A stretch of DNA of 5,970 nucleotides from an uncultured Prevotellaceae bacterium (lineage in GTDB: Bacteria; Bacteroidota; Bacteroidia; Bacteroidales; Muribaculaceae): positions 1 to 5,970 of the forward strand of contig CAMGFF010000150.1 of assembly GCA_946055125.1 (NCBI GenBank), in the 5' to 3' direction. A program made the position numbers and the translations under genes. The notes under the pieces were generated by a model. It saw only the letters and a program-made list of their open reading frames with translations, had not been told where the DNA came from and did not search any database. This document shows positions 1-5,970 of the stretch, piece after piece (position 1 is the first letter of the stretch; each line of letters starts with the position of its first letter).

Positions 1-88
1 AGCCTCGCATCCACTTGCTTCAAGACGAAAAAGCATGGAAGCCGTGAGTTTTCTTGGGCCGGGGCAAGGAATAATCGCGGATAATGTG

Positions 89-96
89 TAAATTTG
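89..96 (+). promoter_or_regulatory. Bacteroidetes-type -7 promoter element for metY
   Basis: The octamer TAAATTTG fits the TAnnTTTG -7 consensus of the primary sigma factor of Bacteroides and relatives, and lies 37 bases before the metY start codon. Transcription would begin around 103, leaving a leader of about 30 bases, too short for a SAM riboswitch. The expected -33 TTTG about 20 bases upstream is not present; the region there reads GGGGCAAGG, so the assignment rests on the -7 element alone. The same ten bases, TAAATTTGCA, occur in the ribBA promoter of this window. Confidence 0.6.
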
Positions 97-133
97 CAGC
101 TGAATTTATCAAGAACATCATTTTTTCATAACT

Positions 134-1414
134 ATGAATAAGGATTTAAATAAGGAAACACTTTGCGTGCAGGCCGGCTGGAAGCCCAAGAGTGGCGAGC
201 CGCGCGTGCTGCCCATATATCAGAGCACTACATTCAAGTACGACACCAGCGAGCAGATGGCCCGCCTATTCGACCTTGAGGACTCGGGCTACTTCTACAC
301 TCGGCTCCAGAATCCCACCAACGATGCCGTGGCGTTGAAGATTGCGCAGCTCGAGGGTGGTGTGGCTGCCATGCTCACCTCGTCGGGACAGGCTGCCAAC
401 TTCTATGCTATCTTCAATATATGTGAGGCAGGCGACCACTTCGTTTGTGCCTCGCAAATCTATGGCGGCACTTTCAACCTTTTTGCCGTGACGATGAAGA
501 AGCTGGGAATCGACGTGACTTTTGTTGATGCCGATGCCGACGAGTCGACAATCTCGGCTGCATTCCGCCCCAATACCAAGGCGCTTTTCGGCGAGACCAT
601 AGCCAATCCCGGCATGAATGTGCTCGACATTGAGAAGTTTGCCCGCATTGCCCACAGCCATGGCGTGCCGCTTGTGGTCGACAACACCTTTGCCACTCCC
701 ATCAACTGCCGCCCCTTTGAGTGGGGAGCCGACATTGTGACCCATTCCACCACAAAGTATATGGACGGCCATGCCCTCACCGTGGGAGGCGTGATTGTGG
801 ACAGCGGCAACTTCGACTGGGAGGCTAATGCCGGGCGATTCCCGGGACTCACACAGCCCGATGAGTCGTATCACGGACTCACCTACTCCAAGACATTCGG
901 CAAGATGGCTTACATCCAGAAGGCCACGGCGCAGCTCATGCGCGACTTCGGCGCAATCCAGTCGCCGCAGAATGCCTTCTTGCTCAACGTGGGACTTGAG
1001 ACGCTGCACCTGCGCATGGAGCGGCACTGTAGCAACGCCATGAGGGTGGCACAGTGGCTCAGCGACAACCCTAAAGTGGCGTGGGTGAAATATGCCGGGC
1101 TACCCGGCGACCGCTATCACGACCTTGCCACGAAGTATATGCCCAAGGGCACCTGCGGTGTGCTTGCCTTCGGCCTTAAAGGCACTCGTGAGGACGCAAT
1201 AGCATTCATGGACCGGCTGAAGATGATTTGCATCGTCACTCATGTGGCCGACGCCCGCACCTGCGTGCTTCACCCGGCGAGCCATACCCACCGCCAGCTA
1301 TCGGACGAGCAGCTCATCGAGGCCGGCGTTGCCCCCGACCTTATCCGCCTCTCGGTGGGCATAGAGAACGCCGACGACATCATTGCCGACATCAGCCAGG
1401 CTCTTGGCGAATAA
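134..1414 (+). CDS. metY: O-acetylhomoserine sulfhydrylase (MetY), PLP-dependent
   Basis: This 426-residue cytoplasmic enzyme belongs to the Cys/Met metabolism PLP-dependent family (gamma family, fold type I). It is expected to convert O-acetylhomoserine and sulfide to homocysteine, the direct-sulfhydrylation step of methionine synthesis. Visible family landmarks are YTRLQNPT at 55-62 (Tyr55 and Arg57, cofactor phosphate contacts from the neighbouring subunit), SSGQAA at 83-88, Tyr110 in QIYGGT (ring stacking), VVDNTFATP at 181-189 with Asp183 (pyridine nitrogen), HSTTKY with Lys208 as the Schiff-base lysine, and Arg405 in IRLSVGIE (substrate carboxylate). The length is typical of MetY and longer than MetB or MetC (about 380-400), which favours MetY over cystathionine synthase or lyase. 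The start agrees with family N-termini of the form KETLCVQAG and follows a promoter. It is the first gene of a probable three-gene run; the next start is 52 bases downstream. Nothing in it is broken. Exact substrate choice (O-acetyl versus another activated homoserine) is inferred from the family. Confidence 0.93.
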   Translation: MNKDLNKETLCVQAGWKPKSGEPRVLPIYQSTTFKYDTSEQMARLFDLEDSGYFYTRLQNPTNDAVALKIAQLEGGVAAMLTSSGQAANFYAIFNICEAGDHFVCASQIYGGTFNLFAVTMKKLGIDVTFVDADADESTISAAFRPNTKALFGETIANPGMNVLDIEKFARIAHSHGVPLVVDNTFATPINCRPFEWGADIVTHSTTKYMDGHALTVGGVIVDSGNFDWEANAGRFPGLTQPDESYHGLTYSKTFGKMAYIQKATAQLMRDFGAIQSPQNAFLLNVGLETLHLRMERHCSNAMRVAQWLSDNPKVAWVKYAGLPGDRYHDLATKYMPKGTCGVLAFGLKGTREDAIAFMDRLKMICIVTHVADARTCVLHPASHTHRQLSDEQLIEAGVAPDLIRLSVGIENADDIIADISQALGE

Positions 1415-1466
1415 CATTTTCATAGAAATCACAACTCACCCACCTTCAGAAAAAACACTCTTTGCG

Positions 1467-3416
1467 ATGACCACACTGAGAAAACCATTATTGCTATCTC
1501 TGCTCCTGTGCCTCGCGGCATCGGGCGCATGGGCACAGCTCAATCTGCCCACTAAGTTGATGAATGGGCGTGAATACTATTACTACAAGGTGAAGTCGAA
1601 AGAGTCGATCTATGGCATTGCCCGCAAGCTCAACCTTTCGCAAGACGACATAGTGAGGCACAACCCCACGGCCGCACAAGGGCTGAAGGACAAGCAGATG
1701 CTTTTCTTCCCCGTAGATGAATACGCTCCTGGCAAGAAAGCCGAGGAGCATGTGGCAGTGACGGCACCCACCGAGCTGACTCACACCGTGGAGCCGGGCG
1801 AAACACTCTTCGGCATTGCACGCGCCTACGGGCTAACCATGGATGAAGTGCTGAGGCTCAACCCTCAGGTGAAAGAGGGCAGCCTAAAGGCCGGAGCCAT
1901 TCTGCGGCTCTCGCAGCCCGAGGAGGGCACAATCTTTGTCACCGTGCCTAAAGGAAGCACTCTCTTCAGCACCGCAAAGCGCTACAACACCACCGTGGAG
2001 CAAATAATGACCCTCAACCCGGGCATCTCGCCGAGCAACTTCAAGGCCGGCGATGTGATTCGCATTGTGCCAAATAGCGCAAAGCTCGTGGAGCGCGAGG
2101 AGGTGGTGACCAAATATTTTCCCTATGTGGTGCAGAAGGGCGACTCCTTTGAGAGCATAGCCCACGACAATGGCATCACCCTCACCCAGCTGCGCCAGGC
2201 TAATCCCGACGTGGAGAAGCTGAAGAAGGGCACTATCATCTACCTGCCCCGGCAGGTGACCGAAACTGTGATGGTATCGCCCAATGCCTCGCCCGACAGC
2301 ACCGAGCACAAGCTCCGTGAAATATACCGCGACGTGCACTTCGGCAAGACCGACGACACTATAAGTGTGGCCCTGATGCTGCCTTTCATGCTCAATGAGG
2401 AGGCTCCATCGAAGCAGGCACGCCTATTCACTGAGTTCTACAAGGGATTCCTCCTCGCCGTCGACGACTTGCGCAACCGCACCTCGAAGCACATAAGCAT
2501 AAACGCCTACGACACCGAGGGCTCTCTCGCCACCACACGCCTTATTCTCGCCAAGGAGGAGCTGAAGCACATGGACCTCATCTTCGCACCCGACAACAGC
2601 GAGCAAATCTCGATTATAGCCGACTTTGGCAGGGAAAACGACGTGAACGTGGTCAACTCTTTCTCGACCAAAAACGAGGATTACCTCGACAATCCTTGCG
2701 TGTTTCACCTCAATGCCCCAAATGCCTTCATGAACGTGAAGGTGGCCGACTGGATTATCTCCCACTTCAAGGGCTACGACATTGTGCTCCTGCGCGACGA
2801 TGAGGGTGAATCAAAGGAAATTGTGGCAACCCTGCGCGAAAGGCTCCTGGCCGCCGGACACCGATTCCACGACTATGGCATCAACCCGCTGCTCAACAGC
2901 GAGGAACTCAGCTCCACGCTCACCGAGGGCGGAAAGTATCTCTTTATCACCAATTCGGGAAGCAAGCGAACACTGCAGCGCATAGCCCCGTCATTGGTGT
3001 CGATCAAGGAGAACCGCACCGATATTTCAATGGCTCTCTTCGGCTATCCCGAGTGGAGCACCTACCTGGGCGTGTGTGAGGGCAACCTCAAGAAAATCGA
3101 CACTTACTTCTATTCACGCTTCTTCGCGGTGGACAGCGACTACGATACCCGGCAGCTGCGCAACAACTTCAAGCACTGGTATGGCGAGGAAATGATATAT
3201 GCCGCACCACAGTTTGGCATACTTGGCTATGACACCGGCTACTTCTTCCTCAAGGCTTATATCGATGAGAACTCCTCGTTCAACATTCCCTCGTTCACCG
3301 GTGTGCAGACCGACTTCCGCCTTGAGCGTGCAAGCAACTGGAGCGGCATGGTGAACAAGGCCGTGTATGTCGTGCACCTTGCGCCCGACGGCACCATATC
3401 GCGCGAGCTGAAGTAA
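1467..3416 (+). CDS. Secreted four-LysM protein with periplasmic-binding-protein-like domain
   Basis: This is a 649-residue exported protein. Residues 1-23 form a signal peptide (Arg and Lys at 5-6, a leucine-rich core, AWA before Gln24); the single Cys15 lies in LLLC, which is not a lipobox, so a lipoprotein is unlikely. Four LysM repeats follow at about 38-82, 104-149, 156-202 and 217-262, each with a YxV- or FVTV-like strand, a GxxxxxIA-type helix and an NP turn (NP at 66-67, 132-133, 184-185, 246-247). After a linker, residues 297-640 look like a type 1 periplasmic-binding fold (SVALMLPFMLN, then FYKGFLLAVDDLRN), as in amino-acid ABC substrate-binding proteins and the LpoA activator of penicillin-binding proteins. 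LysM domains bind the N-acetylglucosamine-containing glycan of peptidoglycan, so a wall-anchored periplasmic role is expected; ligand and partner are unknown. An in-frame ATG at 1383 would overlap metY and add 28 residues before the signal peptide, so I chose 1467. The barrel gene begins 37 bases downstream, which suggests an envelope pair. Confidence 0.88.
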   Translation: MTTLRKPLLLSLLLCLAASGAWAQLNLPTKLMNGREYYYYKVKSKESIYGIARKLNLSQDDIVRHNPTAAQGLKDKQMLFFPVDEYAPGKKAEEHVAVTAPTELTHTVEPGETLFGIARAYGLTMDEVLRLNPQVKEGSLKAGAILRLSQPEEGTIFVTVPKGSTLFSTAKRYNTTVEQIMTLNPGISPSNFKAGDVIRIVPNSAKLVEREEVVTKYFPYVVQKGDSFESIAHDNGITLTQLRQANPDVEKLKKGTIIYLPRQVTETVMVSPNASPDSTEHKLREIYRDVHFGKTDDTISVALMLPFMLNEEAPSKQARLFTEFYKGFLLAVDDLRNRTSKHISINAYDTEGSLATTRLILAKEELKHMDLIFAPDNSEQISIIADFGRENDVNVVNSFSTKNEDYLDNPCVFHLNAPNAFMNVKVADWIISHFKGYDIVLLRDDEGESKEIVATLRERLLAAGHRFHDYGINPLLNSEELSSTLTEGGKYLFITNSGSKRTLQRIAPSLVSIKENRTDISMALFGYPEWSTYLGVCEGNLKKIDTYFYSRFFAVDSDYDTRQLRNNFKHWYGEEMIYAAPQFGILGYDTGYFFLKAYIDENSSFNIPSFTGVQTDFRLERASNWSGMVNKAVYVVHLAPDGTISRELK

Positions 3417-3453
3417 AACATCACTCTTTTTCACTAAAATCAATCCCCCTAAG

Positions 3454-4146
3454 ATGAAGCATTTTTCAATTCGCCTGATAATTCTCCTTATTGCTGCCCC
3501 TATGGTCGCCTTAATGCAGGCGCAGACTCACTATGAGTCGAATTTCACCATTGGCGCCAAGGGCGGCGTCACCCTGTCGATGGCCTCGTTCTCCCCCACA
3601 GTGCAGCAGTCGATGCTCAAGGGAATGATTCTTGGCGCCACTTTCCGCTATGTGGAGGAGCGCAACTTTGGCGTGATTGCCGAGGTGAACCTGGAGCAGC
3701 GTGGCTGGCAGGAGGACTTCGAGGAAGCCCCCTACAACTACAGCCGCACCCTCACCTACATTCAGGTGCCGCTGCTCACCCACATCTACTTTGGCAGCAC
3801 TAAGTTTCACGGATTCTTCAATGCCGGCCCCGAGTTTGCCTACATGATTGGCGAGAGCACCTCGGCCAACTTCGATGTGCACAACTATGCCGAACTGCCC
3901 GATTTCCCAATGGTGAACCGCAGCAACGAGCAACTGTCAATGCCCATAAAGAACAAATTCGACTATGGCATCTCGGTGGGCGCCGGAGCTGAGTATTTCT
4001 TGAGGCGCAACCACTCCTTGGTGCTTGAGGGCCGCTTCTATTTCGGCCTTGGCAATATGTTTGGAGCGTCGAAGAGCGACGTGTTTGCAGCCTCGCGAGG
4101 CATGTCGGTGCAAATCTCACTCGGCTACAACTTCCGCGTGATGTAG
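3454..4146 (+). CDS. PorT-family outer-membrane beta-barrel protein
   Basis: This 230-residue protein has a signal peptide at 1-23 (Lys2, Arg7, hydrophobic core, LMQA before Gln24). The mature part shows alternating polar and hydrophobic strands with glycine and aromatic girdles, such as FTIGAKGGVTLS (31-42), MILGATFRYVEE (58-69), FGVIAEVNLEQRG (72-84), YIQVPLLTHIYF (102-113), GFFNAGPEFAYMIG (120-133), YGISVGAGAEYF (171-182) and a last strand VQISLGYNF ending near Phe227. This is the pattern of the outer-membrane beta-barrel family often labelled PorT family in Bacteroidetes, about eight to ten strands. That label is loose: true PorT of Porphyromonas gingivalis serves type IX secretion, and nothing here proves that role. 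The gene lies 37 bases after the LysM protein with no terminator between, so co-transcription and a link from outer membrane to peptidoglycan are plausible. It ends 16 bases before a strong inverted repeat. Confidence 0.82.
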   Translation: MKHFSIRLIILLIAAPMVALMQAQTHYESNFTIGAKGGVTLSMASFSPTVQQSMLKGMILGATFRYVEERNFGVIAEVNLEQRGWQEDFEEAPYNYSRTLTYIQVPLLTHIYFGSTKFHGFFNAGPEFAYMIGESTSANFDVHNYAELPDFPMVNRSNEQLSMPIKNKFDYGISVGAGAEYFLRRNHSLVLEGRFYFGLGNMFGASKSDVFAASRGMSVQISLGYNFRVM

Positions 4147-4162
4147 CCACAAATAGATACAC

Positions 4163-4210
4163 ACAGCACAGGCAGGGACATTCTCAATGGAGTGTCCCTG
4201 CCTGTGCTGT
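4163..4210. terminator. Bidirectional hairpin terminator between convergent genes
   Basis: The arms ACAGCACAGGCAGGGACA (4163-4180) and TGTCCCTGCCTGTGCTGT (4193-4210) are perfect 18-base reverse complements. The 12-base loop can pair further as CTC with GAG around AATG. The repeat sits 16 bases after the barrel-gene stop and 23 bases after the ribBA stop, so it is placed to end transcripts from both sides. The T-tracts after the stem are weak on both sides (ATTGTTCTG on +, GTGTATCTATTTG on minus), so termination may depend more on stem strength, or the hairpin may mainly protect 3' ends. Confidence 0.8.
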
Positions 4211-4233
4211 ATTGTTCTGATTGTCGTGCCGCG

Positions 4234-5451
4234 TCAGTCCACCTTGTGGAGGTCGTGGCCCATGCGCACTTTCTTGGTGTGCATGTAGTAGCGGTTGTAC
4301 TCATTGGGCACCACCTCAATAGGCACATTCTCCACCACTTCGAGGCCGTAGCTCTGCAAGCCCACGCGCTTCACGGGGTTGTTGGTGAGCAGTCGCATCT
4401 TTGTCACGCCCAGCTGGCGCAGAATGTTGGCTCCCACGCCATAGTCGCGCTCATCGGCCTTGAAGCCGAGGTGGAGGTTGGCGTCGACGGTGTCGTAGCC
4501 TTTTTCTTGGAGCTTGTAGGCGCGAATTTTGTTCATCAGGCCAATGCCGCGGCCTTCCTGGTTCATATACACCACCACGCCCTTTCCGGCTTTCTCAATC
4601 TCCTTCATTGCCAGGTGCAGCTGCTCGCCACACTCGCAGCGCATGGAGCCGAAAATGTCGCCTGTGGCACAGGAGGAGTGCACACGCACGAGAATCGGCT
4701 CATCGGCTTTCCACTCACCCTTCTTGAGGGCTATATGCTCCAGCCCGGTCGACATCTCGCGGAATGGAATGAGCTTGAAGTGCCCGTAGGCGGTGGGCAT
4801 ATCCACCTCGTCGCCGGCCTCCACCACGTTCTCGGTGCGCAGGCGATAGGCTATAAGGTCCTTGATTGAGATGATCGGGAAGCCATGCTTCTTGGCAATC
4901 ACTGAGAGCTGAGGCAGGCGAGCCATTGTGCCGTCCTCGTTGATAATCTCAATGAGAGCGGCCGCCGGATAGAGCCCGGCAAGGCGTGTGAGGTCGACTG
5001 CCGCCTCGGTGTGGCCGGCACGCACCAGCACGCCGCGGTCCTGGGCGCGGAGAGGGTTAACGTGGCCCGGGCGGCCCAGGTCGGTGGGCTTCAGCGCGGG
5101 ATTGGCGAGGGCGCGAATGGTCATGGCGCGGTCGTGCATCGACACGCCCGTAGTGCAGCCCTCGAGCAGGTCGACGGTCACGGTAAACGGCGTGCCGAGC
5201 ATCGAGGTGTTCTCCTCCACCTGCATGTTGAGGTCGAGCTCATGGCAGCGCTGCGCGGTAATGGGAGTGCACAGCACCCCGCGTCCCTCGCGCATCATGA
5301 AGTTCACTTTCTCCTCGGTGATTTTCTCGGCGGCGATAATGAAGTCGCCCTCATTCTCGCGGTCCTCATCGTCGACCACAATCACGAATCCGCCATTGCG
5401 CATCTGCTCCACGGCCTCCTCGATAGTATTTAATTTAATCTCTTCGTACAT
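4234..5451 (-). CDS. ribBA: Bifunctional DHBP synthase / GTP cyclohydrolase II (RibBA)
   Basis: This 405-residue cytoplasmic enzyme joins both entry reactions of riboflavin synthesis. Residues 1-203 are 3,4-dihydroxy-2-butanone-4-phosphate synthase (from ribulose 5-phosphate), with the acidic metal motif DDEDRENEGD (27-36), the segment TTGVSMHDRAMTI (100-112), GRPGH (126-130) and GHTEAAVDL (146-154). Residues about 207-385 are GTP cyclohydrolase II, with zinc ligands Cys261, Cys272 and Cys274 at the canonical spacing, MNQEGRGIGL (296-305), DERDYG with probable catalytic Asp333 and Arg335, and RLLTNNPVKRVGLQSYGLEVV (353-373). Both halves look intact, unlike RibBA homologues with one degenerate domain. 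An upstream in-frame ATG at 5478 adds nine residues (MTFHRNEFF) that the family lacks; MYEEIKLNTIEEAV matches usual N-termini, so 5451 is preferred. The gene has its own promoter, an approximately 95-base leader with a hairpin, and a shared terminator. No FMN riboswitch is recognisable in the leader. Confidence 0.95.
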   Translation of the reverse strand: MYEEIKLNTIEEAVEQMRNGGFVIVVDDEDRENEGDFIIAAEKITEEKVNFMMREGRGVLCTPITAQRCHELDLNMQVEENTSMLGTPFTVTVDLLEGCTTGVSMHDRAMTIRALANPALKPTDLGRPGHVNPLRAQDRGVLVRAGHTEAAVDLTRLAGLYPAAALIEIINEDGTMARLPQLSVIAKKHGFPIISIKDLIAYRLRTENVVEAGDEVDMPTAYGHFKLIPFREMSTGLEHIALKKGEWKADEPILVRVHSSCATGDIFGSMRCECGEQLHLAMKEIEKAGKGVVVYMNQEGRGIGLMNKIRAYKLQEKGYDTVDANLHLGFKADERDYGVGANILRQLGVTKMRLLTNNPVKRVGLQSYGLEVVENVPIEVVPNEYNRYYMHTKKVRMGHDLHKVD

Positions 5452-5506
5452 AAAAAACTCGTTTCGGTGAAAAGTCAATAGTTAATAAGGGGGTTATGAA
5501 ATTTTT

Positions 5507-5537
5507 GGGGAAGAGGGAGAGCCATCTCCCCCACCCC
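5507..5537 (-). promoter_or_regulatory. Hairpin in the ribBA 5' leader
   Basis: Within the predicted ribBA leader, GGGAGA (5515-5520) pairs with TCTCCC (5525-5530) around a four-base loop, and GGGG (5507-5510) pairs with CCCC (5534-5537) across a small AAGA/CCA internal loop. It lies about 55-85 bases ahead of the ribBA start codon. No T-run follows it in the ribBA direction (AAAAATTT instead), so it does not look like a simple terminator. A role in translation control or transcript stability is possible but unproven; the G/C richness of an otherwise AT-rich leader is the main reason to note it. Confidence 0.45.
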
Positions 5538-5549
5538 ACAATTTTCGTG

Positions 5550-5557
5550 CAAATTTA
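5550..5557 (-). promoter_or_regulatory. ribBA: Bacteroidetes-type -7 promoter element for ribBA
   Basis: Read on the minus strand, this is TAAATTTG, an exact fit to TAnnTTTG, about 100 bases before the ribBA start. Transcription would begin around 5543. A TTTG at 5577-5574 (minus strand) is a possible -33 element, but the 16-base spacing is shorter than the usual 19-21. The sequence continues as TAAATTTGCA, identical to the metY promoter decamer. Confidence 0.6.
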
Positions 5558-5573
5558 GCGATTTTCCGCGCAA

Positions 5574-5600
5574 CAAAAAAACATTCCACCTGTTTTTTTG
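5574..5600. repeat. Perfect A-tract/T-tract inverted repeat
   Basis: CAAAAAAACA (5574-5583) and TGTTTTTTTG (5591-5600) are perfect 10-base reverse complements around TTCCACC. A run of seven T follows the loop on either strand, so the element could form a weak A/U hairpin ending transcripts from the minus-strand gene to the right, or act as bent DNA or an UP-like element just upstream of the ribBA -7 element. Its left arm overlaps the candidate -33 sequence of ribBA. Confidence 0.45.
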
Positions 5601-5618
5601 CACCTCGGCGCCATGAGG

Positions 5619-5801
5619 TTATATTAAATGCGTAACATTGATTTTCTTGTATTTCTTTCCCATGCCAAGGGCAAATGCCATTTGGTCTTTGATTCTATGT
5701 TTTAAAATAATGGCTGGTAGAGGTGTAAATGTTTGATTTTTTGAATGGCTGCATGAATGTATGCCGTAGTACAGGAATTTGCTGTCTAATCCTTTTGCCA
5801 T
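5619..5801 (-). CDS. Doubtful small ORF, 60 codons, possible gene remnant
   Basis: The minus-strand frame starts with ATG four bases after the stop of the partial gene to the right and encodes 60 residues. It is basic and has no signal peptide or membrane segment. I do not recognise a family with confidence; the stretch MAFALGMGKKYKK (41-53) recalls a glycine-rich turn seen near the C-terminus of some uracil-DNA-glycosylase-like (DUF4918) proteins, but this is a weak impression from memory. Codon use is unlike the neighbours: many TTA, ATA, AGA and AAA codons in an AT-rich segment. It could be a real small translationally coupled gene, a decayed fragment of something longer, or chance. Its close spacing to the upstream stop is the only positive context. 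Confidence 0.22.
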   Translation of the reverse strand: MAKGLDSKFLYYGIHSCSHSKNQTFTPLPAIILKHRIKDQMAFALGMGKKYKKINVTHLI

Positions 5802-5805
5802 AGTG

Positions 5806-5970
5806 CTAAGCGTTTTGTGGATAGAATGAGTCCCAGTTGGTGAGTTCGGTAGTGTTGGCTATGTGCAGTTTTGAATATAGCCAGTTGCTGCCTTGCCGAA
5901 TGATGATGCCGCCAAAGAGCGGTTGCTCCTTGGTGGTGTGCGCTGCTGCATAGTCGATGAGTGCGTTGTG
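5806..5970 (-). CDS. 3' end of an unidentified gene, cut by the window edge
   Basis: The minus-strand frame entering at the right edge stays open for 54 codons and stops at TAG (5808-5806). The codons (GCA CTC ATC GAC, AAC ACT ACC GAA, AAC TGG GAC) resemble those of the confident genes in the window, and GC content is similar, which supports true coding. The visible C-terminus contains a likely beta-strand segment, LFGGIIIRQGSNWLYSKLHI (residues 18-37 of the fragment), then TNWDSFYPQNA at the end. I cannot assign a family from this fragment. It lies upstream of ribBA in the same orientation, but the 354-base gap and separate ribBA promoter argue against one operon. Confidence 0.6.
   Translation of the reverse strand, partial: HNALIDYAAAHTTKEQPLFGGIIIRQGSNWLYSKLHIANTTELTNWDSFYPQNA

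Larger units (their letters stand above)
5452..5805. other. AT-rich intergenic region between ribBA and the partial gene
   Basis: This 354-base stretch holds, from left to right, the ribBA leader with its hairpin, the ribBA promoter, the A/T-tract inverted repeat, a small imperfect palindrome (ACCTC and GAGGT around GGCGCCAT, 5601-5618) and an AT-rich segment with one 60-codon open frame on the minus strand. No tRNA, insertion-sequence end or array is visible. Composition of about 5619-5800 is clearly more AT-rich than the neighbouring genes. Confidence 0.6.

Noticed and set aside
3..47. Possible 3' end of an upstream + strand gene (14 codons then TGA)
   Set aside because: The frame reads like a plausible protein tail, but 14 codons are too few to separate from chance, and the other two + frames are open slightly longer.
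1..133. A SAM-type riboswitch ahead of metY
   Set aside because: The predicted leader is only about 30 bases, and I see no SAM riboswitch core or terminator hairpin in the 133 bases present.
266..1027. A 253-codon minus-strand open frame opposite metY
   Set aside because: It is a shadow of metY; composition is His/Gly/Val-rich with no recognisable motif, while metY has its full set of catalytic residues.
1383..1466. An upstream in-frame ATG extending the LysM protein by 28 residues
   Set aside because: It would overlap the end of metY and place 28 non-hydrophobic residues before a clear signal peptide beginning MTTLRKPLLL.
1884..2339. A 151-codon minus-strand open frame inside the LysM gene
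   Set aside because: It is antisense to LysM repeats 2-4 and has no family feature of its own.
4192..4869. A 225-codon + strand open frame opposite ribBA
   Set aside because: It lies antisense to the well-supported GTP cyclohydrolase II domain, is rich in His, Val, Leu and Ala in a way typical of the reverse strand of GC-rich coding sequence, and shows no domain.
5601..5618. Small palindrome ACCTC/GAGGT around GGCGCCAT as a terminator
   Set aside because: The stem has only five pairs and is not followed by a clear T-run on either strand, so chance is a sufficient explanation.
1..5970. CRISPR array, insertion sequence, integrase, toxin-antitoxin or phage-defence genes
   Set aside because: No regularly spaced direct repeats, terminal inverted repeats flanking a transposase, or proteins of these classes are visible on either strand.

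Overview
The window looks like ordinary chromosomal DNA from a gut-type Bacteroidales bacterium, most plausibly of the Muribaculaceae or a close relative. This rests on three observations: Bacteroidetes-type promoter elements (TAAATTTG, fitting the TAnnTTTG -7 motif) upstream of two genes, start codons without purine-rich Shine-Dalgarno sequences, and the protein types present (a four-LysM/periplasmic-binding-fold protein, a PorT-family small barrel and a fused RibBA of Bacteroidetes character). The taxonomy is inference; there is no rRNA or marker gene to settle it.

Layout. Bases 1-133 hold the metY promoter and no gene I can support. Three genes follow on the + strand: metY (134-1414), which makes homocysteine from O-acetylhomoserine and sulfide; a secreted protein with four LysM domains and a type 1 periplasmic-binding-protein-like domain (1467-3416); and a small outer-membrane beta-barrel protein (3454-4146). 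The gaps of 52 and 37 bases contain no terminator or clear promoter, so one transcript is likely. A perfect 18-bp inverted repeat (4163-4210) separates this run from the convergent ribBA gene (minus strand, 4234-5451), which supplies both entry reactions of riboflavin synthesis. Upstream of ribBA are a leader hairpin, a TAAATTTG promoter and a 10-bp A/T-tract inverted repeat. An AT-rich stretch of about 200 bases follows, containing a doubtful 60-codon ORF, and then the 3' end of an unidentified minus-strand gene that runs off the right edge.

How the genes relate. metY and ribBA are housekeeping metabolic genes. The LysM protein and the barrel are both exported and probably act together in the envelope, one on peptidoglycan in the periplasm and one in the outer membrane. 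Nothing ties the metabolic and envelope genes to a shared pathway. I see no mobile element, CRISPR array, tRNA or rRNA, and no convincing undescribed system. The best leads are the non-coding structures around ribBA, the intergenic inverted repeats and the small AT-rich ORF.
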